Part shown: positions 36,236-44,885 of the stretch, piece after piece | How the letters are laid out: each line of letters opens with the position of its first letter | How positions within the stretch are numbered: position 1 is the first letter of the stretch | Assembly (NCBI RefSeq): GCF_001613345.1 | Contig: NZ_BDCE01000036.1 | Coordinates: forward strand, 22,688 to 86,687 | Direction of reading: 5' to 3' | DNA from: Nocardia uniformis NBRC 13702 | Lineage (GTDB): Bacteria > Actinomycetota > Actinomycetes > Mycobacteriales > Mycobacteriaceae | Length of the DNA: 64,000 bases | The notes under the pieces: generated by a model | The model's input: the letters and a program-made list of their open reading frames with translations, nothing else | Told to the model about the DNA's origin: nothing | The model's database searches: none | Position numbers and translations under genes: made by a program

Positions 36236-37123
36236 CTACTTCCGCGCGAACGGAAAACTGACCTTGGTCAGCTGCTCCGACAGTTCCCACAGGCGGCGGG
36301 CCGTCATCTCGTCCCGGGAGGCGGAGGAACAACCGCTGCGGCCGGGATGTCCCCGCAGGCCGCGCAATCCGGTCGGACCGTAGTACGCACCCGGCTGCAC
36401 CTCGGCGGTGGCCGCGAAGAGCGTTGGCAGCGCGCCCATCTCGGCACTCTGAGCGAACAGGCGATTACCGATGGACATGAGGAAGTCCATCGCCGACTCG
36501 GTATGCGACTGCAAATCCGTTGCGGCATAGCCGGGATGGGCCGCCACCGACAGCTTCGACGAACCGGCGGCGGTGAGACGGCGCTGCAATTCGTAGGCGA
36601 ACATGAGATTGGCGAGCTTGGCCTGACCGTAGGCGGCCCAGCGCTGATAGCGGCGGCGCTCCCAGTTCAGGTCGGCGAGATCGATTTTTCCGATCGAGTG
36701 CGCACCGCTGGATACGGTGACCACGCGCTCGCGTACCTTGTCCAGCAGCAGTCCGGTCAGCGCGAAGTGGCCGAGATGGTTTGTGCCGATCTGCATTTCG
36801 AAACCGTCGGCGGTACGGCGCTGCGGCACCGCCATGACCCCGGCATTGTTGATCAGCACATCGACGGAATCGATGGAATCGGCGAATTCGCGCACCGAAG
36901 CCAGGTCGGCGAGATCGAGTCGGCGTACCTGCGCCCGCTCCCCCATCCGATTGGCGACGGCATGCGCCTTCACCTCATTGCGACAGGCCATGATCACCCG
37001 TGCCCCCGCATCGACCAGCGCGCGCGTGGCGACGGCGCCCAGGCCGCCGTTCGCGCCCGTCACGATATAGGTGCGCCCGGCCAGATCGGGGATATCGGCT
37101 ATGTCCCAACCACTCACGCGCAC
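36236..37123 (-). CDS. Short-chain dehydrogenase/reductase
   Basis: 295 residues of the retinol-dehydrogenase-like SDR group. TGANGGLG cofactor motif near residue 23, NNAGVM near 93, the catalytic Ser in VVTVSSGAHS and YGQAK (Tyr and Lys) near 165. The basic residue after the second strand (ACRNEVKA) suggests NADP(H). Substrate unknown. The GTG at 37123 is used; a GTG two codons on is equally possible. Confidence 0.87.
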   Translation of the reverse strand: MRVSGWDIADIPDLAGRTYIVTGANGGLGAVATRALVDAGARVIMACRNEVKAHAVANRMGERAQVRRLDLADLASVREFADSIDSVDVLINNAGVMAVPQRRTADGFEMQIGTNHLGHFALTGLLLDKVRERVVTVSSGAHSIGKIDLADLNWERRRYQRWAAYGQAKLANLMFAYELQRRLTAAGSSKLSVAAHPGYAATDLQSHTESAMDFLMSIGNRLFAQSAEMGALPTLFAATAEVQPGAYYGPTGLRGLRGHPGRSGCSSASRDEMTARRLWELSEQLTKVSFPFARK

Positions 37124-37296
37124 AGTCTAGGTGCGGGGACGCGGCGGCGTCGGGTCTCGGCGAGAGCCGCTCGATATCGCAGCGGGAACCATGTCATGCC
37201 AAATATTAGCCAGGGAATGAATCGACAATCGGTGACACGGCGTGTCCTATAGCGATCCAACGCTGCCCACCTGGTAAAGCGGTAGCGTCCGACACT

Positions 37297-37644
37297 ATGG
37301 ACACGATCATATGGGCGGGTTTGCTGGCCGTATTGGTGTTGCTCTATAGACAACGATCCCGCCGCATCGTCCTGGCGGCCTGGTGGGTCATGTTCATCGC
37401 GAGTGCCCTGCTGCTGAAACACCACATCACCAGCGGCCTGGGATTGGGGCTGACATGGCGATCCGCACGACCACCGACGCACCCACCACCGCGGGGCGCG
37501 GCGGCGCGCTCGGACAGGTGCAGTACTGGCTCGCGGTCATCTTCGTCATCGGCTGGACCGGCGTCGTCTGCGGCGGTCTCGGCGTGCAGTTCGGCACCTG
37601 GGACTATCCGTGCCCGCTGTGTATGGTGCAGCGCAACTTCATGA
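37297..37644 (+). CDS. Small membrane protein overlapping the DsbB-like gene
   Basis: Residues 1-52 look real: a membrane helix (DTIIWAGLLAVLVLLY), a basic RQRSRR loop, a second helix (IVLAAWWVMFIASALLL) and KHHITSGLGLGLTW. Residues 53-115 are Arg/Pro-rich and only mirror the next gene in another frame. A TGA one base out of frame at 37451-37453 would end the protein naturally just before the dsbB-like ATG (TGACATGG). So either the gene really overlaps by 190 bp, or a single-base error or frameshift hides its true end. Confidence 0.55.
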   Translation: MDTIIWAGLLAVLVLLYRQRSRRIVLAAWWVMFIASALLLKHHITSGLGLGLTWRSARPPTHPPPRGAAARSDRCSTGSRSSSSSAGPASSAAVSACSSAPGTIRARCVWCSATS

Positions 37645-38120
37645 TCCTGGCGGCACTCGGCGGCGCGTACATCGTACGAAAAGCCTTGACCGGCACCATT
37701 TCCCGACGGCACTACATGACCGGCTGGGGTCTGTGCATTGTCGGCTGCGTCGGCGGTGGGTTCGCCGCGTGGCGGCAGACCATGCTGCATATCCTGCCGG
37801 GCGACCCGGGCTATGGCGGGACGGTGCTCGGACTGCACCTCTACGTCTGGGCACTGGTGCTCTTCGTCGCCGCCATCGCGACCATCGGCGTGGTGCTGGC
37901 CTTCGCGGACGAGACCGCGACAGCCCGGATTCCGACCGGCGGAGCGCACCAGCTGATCGGCACATTGGCGCTGTGGTTCCTCGGGCTCGTCATTGTCATC
38001 AATCTGGTGGCGGTGTTCTGCCTGGCGGGGTTCCACTGGTACCTGCCCAACAATCCGACGTGCTACCAGCTGTTCCACGATCTGGGCATTATCGACGGCG
38101 AGTGCCCGGTAATCGAGTAG
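37455..38120 (+). CDS. DsbB-like disulfide bond formation protein
   Basis: 221-residue inner-membrane protein with five hydrophobic helices. The motif TWDYPCPLCMVQRNFM (CxxC near residue 56) is the DsbB quinone-side redox site; further cysteines at NNPTCYQLF and GECPV near the C-terminus could form the second pair. It would re-oxidise a thiol oxidase in the periplasm. The ATG at 37455 starts AIRTTTDAP; earlier codons in this frame are not hydrophobic and belong to the preceding small gene. Likely translationally linked to that gene. Confidence 0.85.
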   Translation: MAIRTTTDAPTTAGRGGALGQVQYWLAVIFVIGWTGVVCGGLGVQFGTWDYPCPLCMVQRNFMILAALGGAYIVRKALTGTISRRHYMTGWGLCIVGCVGGGFAAWRQTMLHILPGDPGYGGTVLGLHLYVWALVLFVAAIATIGVVLAFADETATARIPTGGAHQLIGTLALWFLGLVIVINLVAVFCLAGFHWYLPNNPTCYQLFHDLGIIDGECPVIE

Positions 38121-38179
38121 CGGCCGGGCTGGATCGGGATGCCACTCGCCCCGCCGTCATTCCGGCGGGGCGGTCGCCC

Positions 38180-41100
38180 TCAGTGCTGCGCGAGCACCTC
38201 GTCGTCGGTCATGGACGAGATCTCCAGGTACATCCGCGCCACCGCGTCGAGACGCCCCTGGGTTCCGGTGCGCTGTTCGCGATCGAGCAGTCGCCGCGCC
38301 AAGCCGGCGACCGAGCGTGCGGCGAAGAAATCGGCGACCACGGTGTTCGGGGAATCCAGCCAGTCGCGAACGCGGGCGACCACCGCGGTGGCGAGCACCG
38401 AATCACCGCCGAGAGCGAAGAAATCGTCGGTTACGCCCACCTGCTCGCGTTCCAGTACGGCGGCAACGATATCCACCAGTGCGCGTTCCAGATCGGTTCG
38501 CGGCGAGACGAATGCGCTCACCTGCTCACCGGCGGACAGCAGTGCGACAATGGCCCTGCGGTCGGGCTTGCCGTTCGGGGTGAACGGTAGCTCCGACAGC
38601 AGTTCGATACGGGTGGGAATCATGTAGGCGGGCAGTAGATCCGCAGCCGCCGCCAACAGCGCGTCCGCATTCAGGGTCACCCCATCGACACCGACCACCA
38701 CGGCCGTGAGTTTCGGTGCGGCCGAACCGATCACGGCGGCAATGGCGTATCGCACGCCGGGCAGGGCGCGCAGTGCGCTCTCCACCTCACCCAATTCCAC
38801 CCGGTAGCCCCGGATCTTGACCTGATGGTCGGCGCGACCCAGGAACTCCAGGGTGCCGTCGGGAAGGTAGCGCGCCAGGTCACCGGTGCGGTACCAGCGC
38901 AGACCCTCGTGCGTGACGAAGCGGTCGGCGGTGCGGTCCGGATCGTTGCGGTATCCGGTCGCGACGCCCTCGCCGCCGATCCACAGTTCACCGGTCACCC
39001 AGTCCGGGCAGTCGTGCCCGGCCGGACCGACCACGCGGCACCGCACATTGCGCAGCGGCGTGCCGTACGGCACCGCGGACCACTCGACGGGTACGCGGGC
39101 ATCGAATACCTCGCAAATGGTGGAGTGGATGGCGGTTTCGGTCGCACCGCCCAGTCCGGCGAATCGGCAGTCCGGGGCCACCTGCCGCAGCCGACCCGGC
39201 AGCGCCACATCGACCCAGTCGCCGCCGAGAATCACCATGCGCAGGCTGTCGAGGCGCTGCCCCGCCGCCGCCGTCAGCAGCATATCCAGCAGGCTCGGCA
39301 CACAGTTGAGCACCGAGATACGGTGCCGTCGAGCCAGTTCCAGCCAGCGAGCAGGCTCGCCGCGCTGCCCCTCATCCAGCGCGACGACAGCGCCGCCGAC
39401 GCTGAACAGGCCGAAGATGTCGTATACGGAGAGGTCGAACTCCAGGGCGGACAGGGCCAGCGCCCGGTCCGCGCTCCCGATCTCGAACCGCTCGTTCACA
39501 TCGTCGATGGTGTTCATGGCCGCGCGATGCGGCACCTCCACACCCTTCGGCTGCCCGGTCGACCCGGAGGTGAACAGTACGTAGGCAATGGATTCCGGGT
39601 CCGGGAAGACCGGCAGTTCCAGGGGTTCCTGATACACCCGGGCGTCCGAGAGCGCGAGCGTGCGCACCTGGGGCACCTCGGCCCCGGCCGTCACGGCGGC
39701 CACGACCGCACCGGTGCGAATGATCTCCGCCCGCCGCGCCGCGGGCTGATCGAATCCGATCGGCACATATACGGCGCCCGCCGCGAGCACGCCGACCGTG
39801 GCCACAATCTGCTCCGAACCCTTCGGAAGCTGCACCGCCACCGCATCGCCGGGCTCGACCCCGGCGGCCCGCAGCGCCCCGGCCACCGCGAGGGCCTCCC
39901 CGGCCAGCTGCCGGTAGCTGAGCACCCGCTCCTCGCCGCCGGCTATCTCCCAGATCAACGCCGCCGCATCCGGATGCGCGGCCGCGTGCGCGAACAGTCC
40001 GGCATGCAGCGTCCGCCCGCTCACGCCGCCATCGGTCGCATTGACCCGCGCCCGAACCACTGCCTGCTCCAGGGGAATCCGCACCGCCGCCTCGGCATCC
40101 CAACCCGCTCCCGAATCCTCGTGCGCGGTCAGGCGAGCGGCATCGGCGGCAGCGAAGGCATCTCGAACAGCCGCTGTCGCGGCGTCGACGAAAGCCCCGA
40201 CGGACGCGGTGGATTCCGCAGCCGAATCACTGTGCGCCCCTGCGATTCCGGAGGGCTGGCCATCGGACTCGACTGGTACATCGACGGAGCGGACAGGCTG
40301 CGCATCGAAGTCGGAACCGCCGTCCGGCGGAGGGGGACCGACATACCTTTCGGCCGCCGCGCTGGTCGCCGAGGCCATACCCGCGACTGCGGCGCGGTCG
40401 GGGCCGACCCGCTCGACGGTGCGGGGACTACCCGAAACATCCGGTACCGCAGCGGTACCGGCCGAAACGGTTTCCGGGGTCGCCGCCGTCGTTGCGCGGA
40501 GGTGAGAGGCGTTGCCGACCGTCTCGGTGGCCGCCGCGCTGTCGGTAATCCCGGCGAGCCGGAGTACGGCGTCGATGTAGCGGGCGAACATGGCGTCCAC
40601 CATCCCGGCCGGGAAGGCATCGGCGCGGACGTCCCAGTTCAGCAGGAGGCCGCCGCGGACCTCGGTGACCTGTGCGTCGAGCAGGACCTGCGGGCCCTGG
40701 GAGATGATCCAGACCGGGTCACCGAAGGTGTCGGTGACGTGGTCGGCGAAGAGCTCACCCAAATTGATGGCGCTGGTGTAGACGATCGGGGCGAGTACCG
40801 GCTCACCGCGCAGACGGCCCAGATCACGCAGCACCTCCAGGCCGGTGTACGCGGAATGCGCACCGGCGGCGTGCAATTCACGCTGGAGAGTTTGCGCCCG
40901 CTCGGTCACGGTGGCCGGTTCGGTCACATCGACCTCCAGCAGCACCGAGGAGGTGAAGTCGCCGACCACGCCATCCACCTGCGGATGTACCGGCTCGCGG
41001 TGGAACAGCGGCAGATTCAGCAGGAAGCGCCGCTGCGCCGACCAACCGCCAATGGTCTCGGCGAATACCGACGCCAAGGCCATGGCGGGCGTGACACCCC

Positions 41101-42502
41101 GCGCGTGTGCGGCGGCGAACATGCGCGCCTTGGCTTCCGGCGACAGCCAACGGTGGAAGCGAACAGTGCGCATCTCACGCCCGCCACCGTGCGCGTCGGC
41201 GCCGTCAGCTGAGATCGCGCCGCCCGGTGCGGTCCCGGCGCGCAGCGCGTCCTCGCCGACGGATGAGGTCGCGGAACGGTGCGAATCGTCGCGGGTATTT
41301 GTGCCGTTGGTCGCGGTGCGGGTGTCCTGAGGACGTGAAACCTCCAGTGCGCGCGGTAGTTCCGGTGCGCCCGGCAGTTCCGGCAGCCGCTGCTGCCACC
41401 ACTGCCGGTCGGCCTCGCGTTCCGGTCCGGGCGCGGTCTGTCCGGCCAGGTACTCCCGGAATGTGTAGGTCTGCGGCGGCAGTTCTTCGCCGTGGTAGAG
41501 CCGCGCCAGATCGCTGATGAGAATTCGGTAGCTCATGGCATCGGCCGCGAGCATGTCCACATCCAGGTGCAGGCGGGTCCGGCCGCCGGGCAGCAGGGTC
41601 AGCGCGATATCGATGGCCTGCCCGTCCTCGACCGCCATCAGCTGATGGGTCTTACTGTCCCGCAGCGACTCCAGCGCCACATCGACCTCGGCGGCGCTGC
41701 GATCGCGCAAATCGGTCACACACCACACCGGTCGGCCCGGCTGGTCGAGCGTCTGCTGCGTCCCATCCGGCAGGAATCGGGTGCGCAGCATCGGATGCCG
41801 GCGCACCAGCCCCGCCACCGCGCGCTCCAACCGGGCGGAATCCACCTCGCCACCATCGAATTCGACATACAGGTGCGCCGCGACCGCCCCGAGCTCCTGC
41901 CCGTCGGCCCGGCCGATCCAATACGCGTGCTGCATGGGCGCGAGCCCGAACGGCGACCCATCGTCTAGATCCGACGAAGCCGACTCCGCACCAGCGAGTT
42001 CCGCCGTCGCACCGCTCGACGCGGTCTCATCCGATACCGCGCCACCGGCGGACGATTCCGCACTCCCCGAGGCGGCGGTAGCCGCGGGTACGCCGGTGCC
42101 ACCGATCAGCGGGGCGACACCCTCGGTATCCACATCGGCCATTGCGATCCGCGCCGTGCCCACAACACCGGCGGATTCGCGCGTGTCCACCGACTCGGGA
42201 TGGGCCTCGACCGCATCAGCGGCGGCCCGCCCGACCGACTCATCCTGATCGGTCCCGCCGAGCAGCCGGTACCAGTCGGCAATGGTCGGTTCCGCGGCCA
42301 GCTGGGCGAAGTTCACCGCGACGCCGCGTTTGCGCCAGCCGCCCGCGAGCTTCATGGTGCGGATGGAGTCCAGGCCGAGCTGGATGAGGTCATCGTGGTC
42401 GGCAATGTCGGTAGCATCGAGGCCGAGTTGGGTGGCCACCGCGGCGCGGATCTCGGTCCTGTCGATGGTCGCGTCCCCTGCGGTGCGCTGCGCTGACTCC
42501 AT
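38180..42502 (-). CDS. mbtB: MbtB-like siderophore NRPS (ArCP-Cy-A-PCP)
   Basis: 1440 residues. The order is: aryl carrier domain (LGLDSIRTMKL, pantetheine Ser 46); heterocyclization domain from about residue 184, with the D-x4-D-x2-S motif (DMLAADAMS, 316-324) in place of HHxxxDG; adenylation domain from about 870 (FTSGSTGQPKG, GGATETAIHS, YRTGDLARYLPDG); carrier domain (GGDSVLATA near 1390); and the short tail DEVLAQH. This is the build of MbtB, which loads salicylate and makes a phenyloxazoline. Residues read as the specificity pocket give about D-L-Y-N-L-G-L-I-H, near Cys/Ser/Thr codes. Long Ala/Ser/Thr-rich linkers lie at about 85-183, 389-443 and 665-865. Divergent from the salicyl-AMP ligase across an IdeR box. 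Confidence 0.9.
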   Translation of the reverse strand: MESAQRTAGDATIDRTEIRAAVATQLGLDATDIADHDDLIQLGLDSIRTMKLAGGWRKRGVAVNFAQLAAEPTIADWYRLLGGTDQDESVGRAAADAVEAHPESVDTRESAGVVGTARIAMADVDTEGVAPLIGGTGVPAATAASGSAESSAGGAVSDETASSGATAELAGAESASSDLDDGSPFGLAPMQHAYWIGRADGQELGAVAAHLYVEFDGGEVDSARLERAVAGLVRRHPMLRTRFLPDGTQQTLDQPGRPVWCVTDLRDRSAAEVDVALESLRDSKTHQLMAVEDGQAIDIALTLLPGGRTRLHLDVDMLAADAMSYRILISDLARLYHGEELPPQTYTFREYLAGQTAPGPEREADRQWWQQRLPELPGAPELPRALEVSRPQDTRTATNGTNTRDDSHRSATSSVGEDALRAGTAPGGAISADGADAHGGGREMRTVRFHRWLSPEAKARMFAAAHARGVTPAMALASVFAETIGGWSAQRRFLLNLPLFHREPVHPQVDGVVGDFTSSVLLEVDVTEPATVTERAQTLQRELHAAGAHSAYTGLEVLRDLGRLRGEPVLAPIVYTSAINLGELFADHVTDTFGDPVWIISQGPQVLLDAQVTEVRGGLLLNWDVRADAFPAGMVDAMFARYIDAVLRLAGITDSAAATETVGNASHLRATTAATPETVSAGTAAVPDVSGSPRTVERVGPDRAAVAGMASATSAAAERYVGPPPPDGGSDFDAQPVRSVDVPVESDGQPSGIAGAHSDSAAESTASVGAFVDAATAAVRDAFAAADAARLTAHEDSGAGWDAEAAVRIPLEQAVVRARVNATDGGVSGRTLHAGLFAHAAAHPDAAALIWEIAGGEERVLSYRQLAGEALAVAGALRAAGVEPGDAVAVQLPKGSEQIVATVGVLAAGAVYVPIGFDQPAARRAEIIRTGAVVAAVTAGAEVPQVRTLALSDARVYQEPLELPVFPDPESIAYVLFTSGSTGQPKGVEVPHRAAMNTIDDVNERFEIGSADRALALSALEFDLSVYDIFGLFSVGGAVVALDEGQRGEPARWLELARRHRISVLNCVPSLLDMLLTAAAGQRLDSLRMVILGGDWVDVALPGRLRQVAPDCRFAGLGGATETAIHSTICEVFDARVPVEWSAVPYGTPLRNVRCRVVGPAGHDCPDWVTGELWIGGEGVATGYRNDPDRTADRFVTHEGLRWYRTGDLARYLPDGTLEFLGRADHQVKIRGYRVELGEVESALRALPGVRYAIAAVIGSAAPKLTAVVVGVDGVTLNADALLAAAADLLPAYMIPTRIELLSELPFTPNGKPDRRAIVALLSAGEQVSAFVSPRTDLERALVDIVAAVLEREQVGVTDDFFALGGDSVLATAVVARVRDWLDSPNTVVADFFAARSVAGLARRLLDREQRTGTQGRLDAVARMYLEISSMTDDEVLAQH

Positions 42503-42628
42503 TGCCGTTGTCACTCCTCGTGCGGTCGCCACCCGCGATGCCGGGGCGCTGTTCACTGCGGGCTGCCGCCGGGCAGCCACCGATCCGGGTCTGCCCGGAT
42601 GCGTCCGAAACGAGCCTAACCCATTAAT

Positions 42629-42647
42629 ATAGGGTTGCCTAACCTAT
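42629..42647. promoter_or_regulatory. IdeR-like iron box (NRPS / AMP ligase)
   Basis: ATAGGGTTGCCTAACCTAT matches the mycobacterial IdeR consensus TTAGGTTAGGCTAACCTAA at 14 of 19 positions. It is 23 bp before the ligase start and 127 bp before the NRPS start, between the two divergent genes. A second half-site, AGCCTAACC, is at 42613-42621. Confidence 0.85.
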
Positions 42648-42669
42648 GTAACGAGACCCTGATTACTGC

Positions 42670-44307
42670 GTGAGCGTGAGGCCAGACGTGACTACCCCAA
42701 CCACCGCCGAGGACCACCGCGACGGCTTCGTCCCCTTTCCCGCCGACCTCGCCGCGAGCTACCGCCGCGCGGGCTACTGGACCGGCCGCCCCCTGGGCGA
42801 GCTCCTGCGCGAGGCCGCCCGCGCCCAGCCCGACCGCCCGGCCCTGCTCGGTGACGGCGACACCGCCCTGAGCTACGCCGAACTCGATGCCGCCGCCGAC
42901 CGCACCGCATACGGGTTCCTGGCCATGGGCCTGCGTCCCGGCGATCGCGTGGTGGTGCAGCTGCCCAACGTTCCCAATTTCATGCGAATCCTGTTCGGCC
43001 TGCTGCGCGCCGGAATCATTCCGGTCCTCACCCTGCCCGCGCATCGCCGCGCCGAGATCGAACACCTCACCCGGCTGTCCGGCGCGGTCGCCTACCTCAT
43101 TGCCGACCGGCTCGGCGATTTCGACTACCGCGCACTGGCCACCGAGGTCACCGCAGCCGTGCCCACCCTGCGGCACGTACTGGTGCTGGGCGATCCGGGC
43201 CATTTCACCGACCTGAATTCCGTATCCGCCGAGGGTGATTCGCTCCCCGAGGTCGATGCGAGCGATATCGCCCTGATGCTGGTCTCCGGCGGCACCACCG
43301 GCCTGCCGAAACTCATCGCCCGCACCCATGACGATTACACCTACAACGCCACCGCCAGCGCCGTGGTCTGCGAGCTCGGTCCCGACGATGTGTACCTCGC
43401 GACCCTGCCTGCCGCACACAACTTCCCGCTGGCCTGCCCGGGCATTCTCGGCACGGTCGCGACCGGCGGCACGGTCGCCTTCCTCGCCGATCCCAGCCCG
43501 GAGAGCGCCTTCGCCGCCATCGAACGACATCGGGTCACCGTCACCGCCGTGGTGCCACCGCTGGCCCAACTCTGGTGCGCGGCAACCGAATGGGAGGAGG
43601 CCGACCTCTCCTCACTGCGGCTGCTCCAGGTCGGCGGCGCGCGGTTGGCGGAGGTGAATGCCCGCGAGGTCGCACCCGCCCTGGGCACCACGCTCCAACA
43701 GGTATTCGGAATGGCCGAGGGCCTGCTCAATTACACCCGCCTGGACGACTCCGACGACATCATCTGCACCACGCAGGGCCGCCCGCTGTCCCCGGACGAC
43801 GAACTACGCATCGTCGATGCCGACGGCACTGACGTCCCCGAGGGCGAGGAGGGTGAACTCCTCACCCGCGGCCCGTACACTCTGCGCGGCTACTACCGTG
43901 CCCCCGAACATAATTCGCGCTCTTTCACCCCGGACGGCTATTACCGCAGCGGCGATCTGGTCCGCCGTCTGCCCAGCGGCCACCTCATCGTCTCCGGCCG
44001 GATCAAGGATGTGATCAATCGCGGCGGCGAGAACATCTCCTGCGATGAACTCGAGGAGCACCTGCTCGCCCATCCGGCCGTCCGCCATGCCGCCGCCGTC
44101 GGCATCCCCGATGCCGCGCTCGGCGAAAAAGTCTGCGCCATCCTGGTTGTCGACGGCGATATGCCGAGCCTGGTGGAGATCAAACGCTTCCTCGCCGAGC
44201 GCGGGCTCGCCACCTACAAGCTGCCGGACATCCTGCGCCGAGCCGACACGCTACCCATTACCGCCGTGGGCAAAATCGATAAGAAGGCCCTGCGCGCGGA
44301 AGCCTGA
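42670..44307 (+). CDS. mbtA: Salicyl-AMP ligase (MbtA/NbtT type)
   Basis: 545 residues of the stand-alone aryl-acid adenylating family (DhbE/MbtA). It forms aryl-AMP and loads it on the carrier domain of the NRPS encoded divergently. Motifs: LMLVSGGTTGLPKLIARTH, the aryl-pocket segment PAAHNFPLACPG near residue 245 (Asn and neighbours that read salicylate or 2,3-dihydroxybenzoate), QQVFGMAEGL, YRSGDLVRRLPSGHL, and NRGGENISCDE with the C-terminal catalytic Lys in PITAVGKIDKKA. The salicylate synthase nearby makes salicylate the likely substrate. The GTG at 42670 or one at 42688 may start it. An IdeR box lies directly upstream. Confidence 0.9.
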   Translation: MSVRPDVTTPTTAEDHRDGFVPFPADLAASYRRAGYWTGRPLGELLREAARAQPDRPALLGDGDTALSYAELDAAADRTAYGFLAMGLRPGDRVVVQLPNVPNFMRILFGLLRAGIIPVLTLPAHRRAEIEHLTRLSGAVAYLIADRLGDFDYRALATEVTAAVPTLRHVLVLGDPGHFTDLNSVSAEGDSLPEVDASDIALMLVSGGTTGLPKLIARTHDDYTYNATASAVVCELGPDDVYLATLPAAHNFPLACPGILGTVATGGTVAFLADPSPESAFAAIERHRVTVTAVVPPLAQLWCAATEWEEADLSSLRLLQVGGARLAEVNAREVAPALGTTLQQVFGMAEGLLNYTRLDDSDDIICTTQGRPLSPDDELRIVDADGTDVPEGEEGELLTRGPYTLRGYYRAPEHNSRSFTPDGYYRSGDLVRRLPSGHLIVSGRIKDVINRGGENISCDELEEHLLAHPAVRHAAAVGIPDAALGEKVCAILVVDGDMPSLVEIKRFLAERGLATYKLPDILRRADTLPITAVGKIDKKALRAEA

Positions 44308-44344
44308 GCCCGGATAACCGACCCCGAGCTACCCCAGCCCACCC

Positions 44345-44425
44345 TGTCATTCCGGCATGCTTTTGGCCGGAATCCACCCCCCATGGGTAAGTGGATCCCG
44401 GCCAAAAGCGCGCCGGGATGACGGG
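44345..44425. repeat. REP-like palindromic repeat, copy 7
   Basis: Left arm TGTCATTCCGGCATGCTTTTGG, right arm GTGGATCCCGGCCAAAAGC to GGGATGACGGG; close to copy 2 in sequence. Starts 37 bp after the salicyl-AMP ligase stop. Confidence 0.87.
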
Positions 44426-44533
44426 AAGCAGTAGACCCGGGACGACGGGGAGCACCCGACTATGCCGGGATGCGGGGTTGGGTGCTCGGCGAACCTCGAC
44501 TCAGGAGTCCACTCACAGGATTACCGTGGGCTC

Positions 44534-44857
44534 ATGACGGCCGAAATACCCGAGAACTGGGCTCCCGACGCCTGCACCCTGCCGACCGCGCAACAGCCGA
44601 CACGGGTCGCGGAGTTCGACGCGCTCCTATCCGAATCGGTGCGCGCTCATACCCGCCCGAACCGCACCCGGCTGGAATTGCGGCTCGCCGCCGACGCCGT
44701 GCCCGCCGCGCGGGATCTGGCACAGCGGGAATCCGAGTGCTGTGAATTCTTCACCTTCGAATTCGACGCCGACGGCACGGTGATGGGAATCACCGTGCCG
44801 CCCGGTCATATCGATATCCTCGATGCCCTGCAGGCTCGCGTCTCACCGGCTCCGTGA
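44534..44857 (+). CDS. Conserved actinobacterial small protein
   Basis: 107 residues, cytoplasmic. The pattern DACTLPTAQQPTRVAEFDALL...RLAADAVPAARDLAQRESECCEFFTFEF...VPPGHIDILDAL is one I recognise from many actinobacteria, often beside MerR regulators, but without a known function. The adjacent cysteines in ESECCEFF could bind metal. The ATG at 44534 begins at TAEIPENWAPDACTLP; upstream codons do not fit. It converges on the salicylate synthase gene. Confidence 0.72.
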   Translation: MTAEIPENWAPDACTLPTAQQPTRVAEFDALLSESVRAHTRPNRTRLELRLAADAVPAARDLAQRESECCEFFTFEFDADGTVMGITVPPGHIDILDALQARVSPAP

Positions 44858-44885
44858 TACACCGTGTCCGGCCTCGGGCCAGCGC

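Noticed and set aside
38825..41212. 795-codon plus-strand frame over the NRPS
   Set aside because: Antisense shadow of adenylation and cyclization domains.
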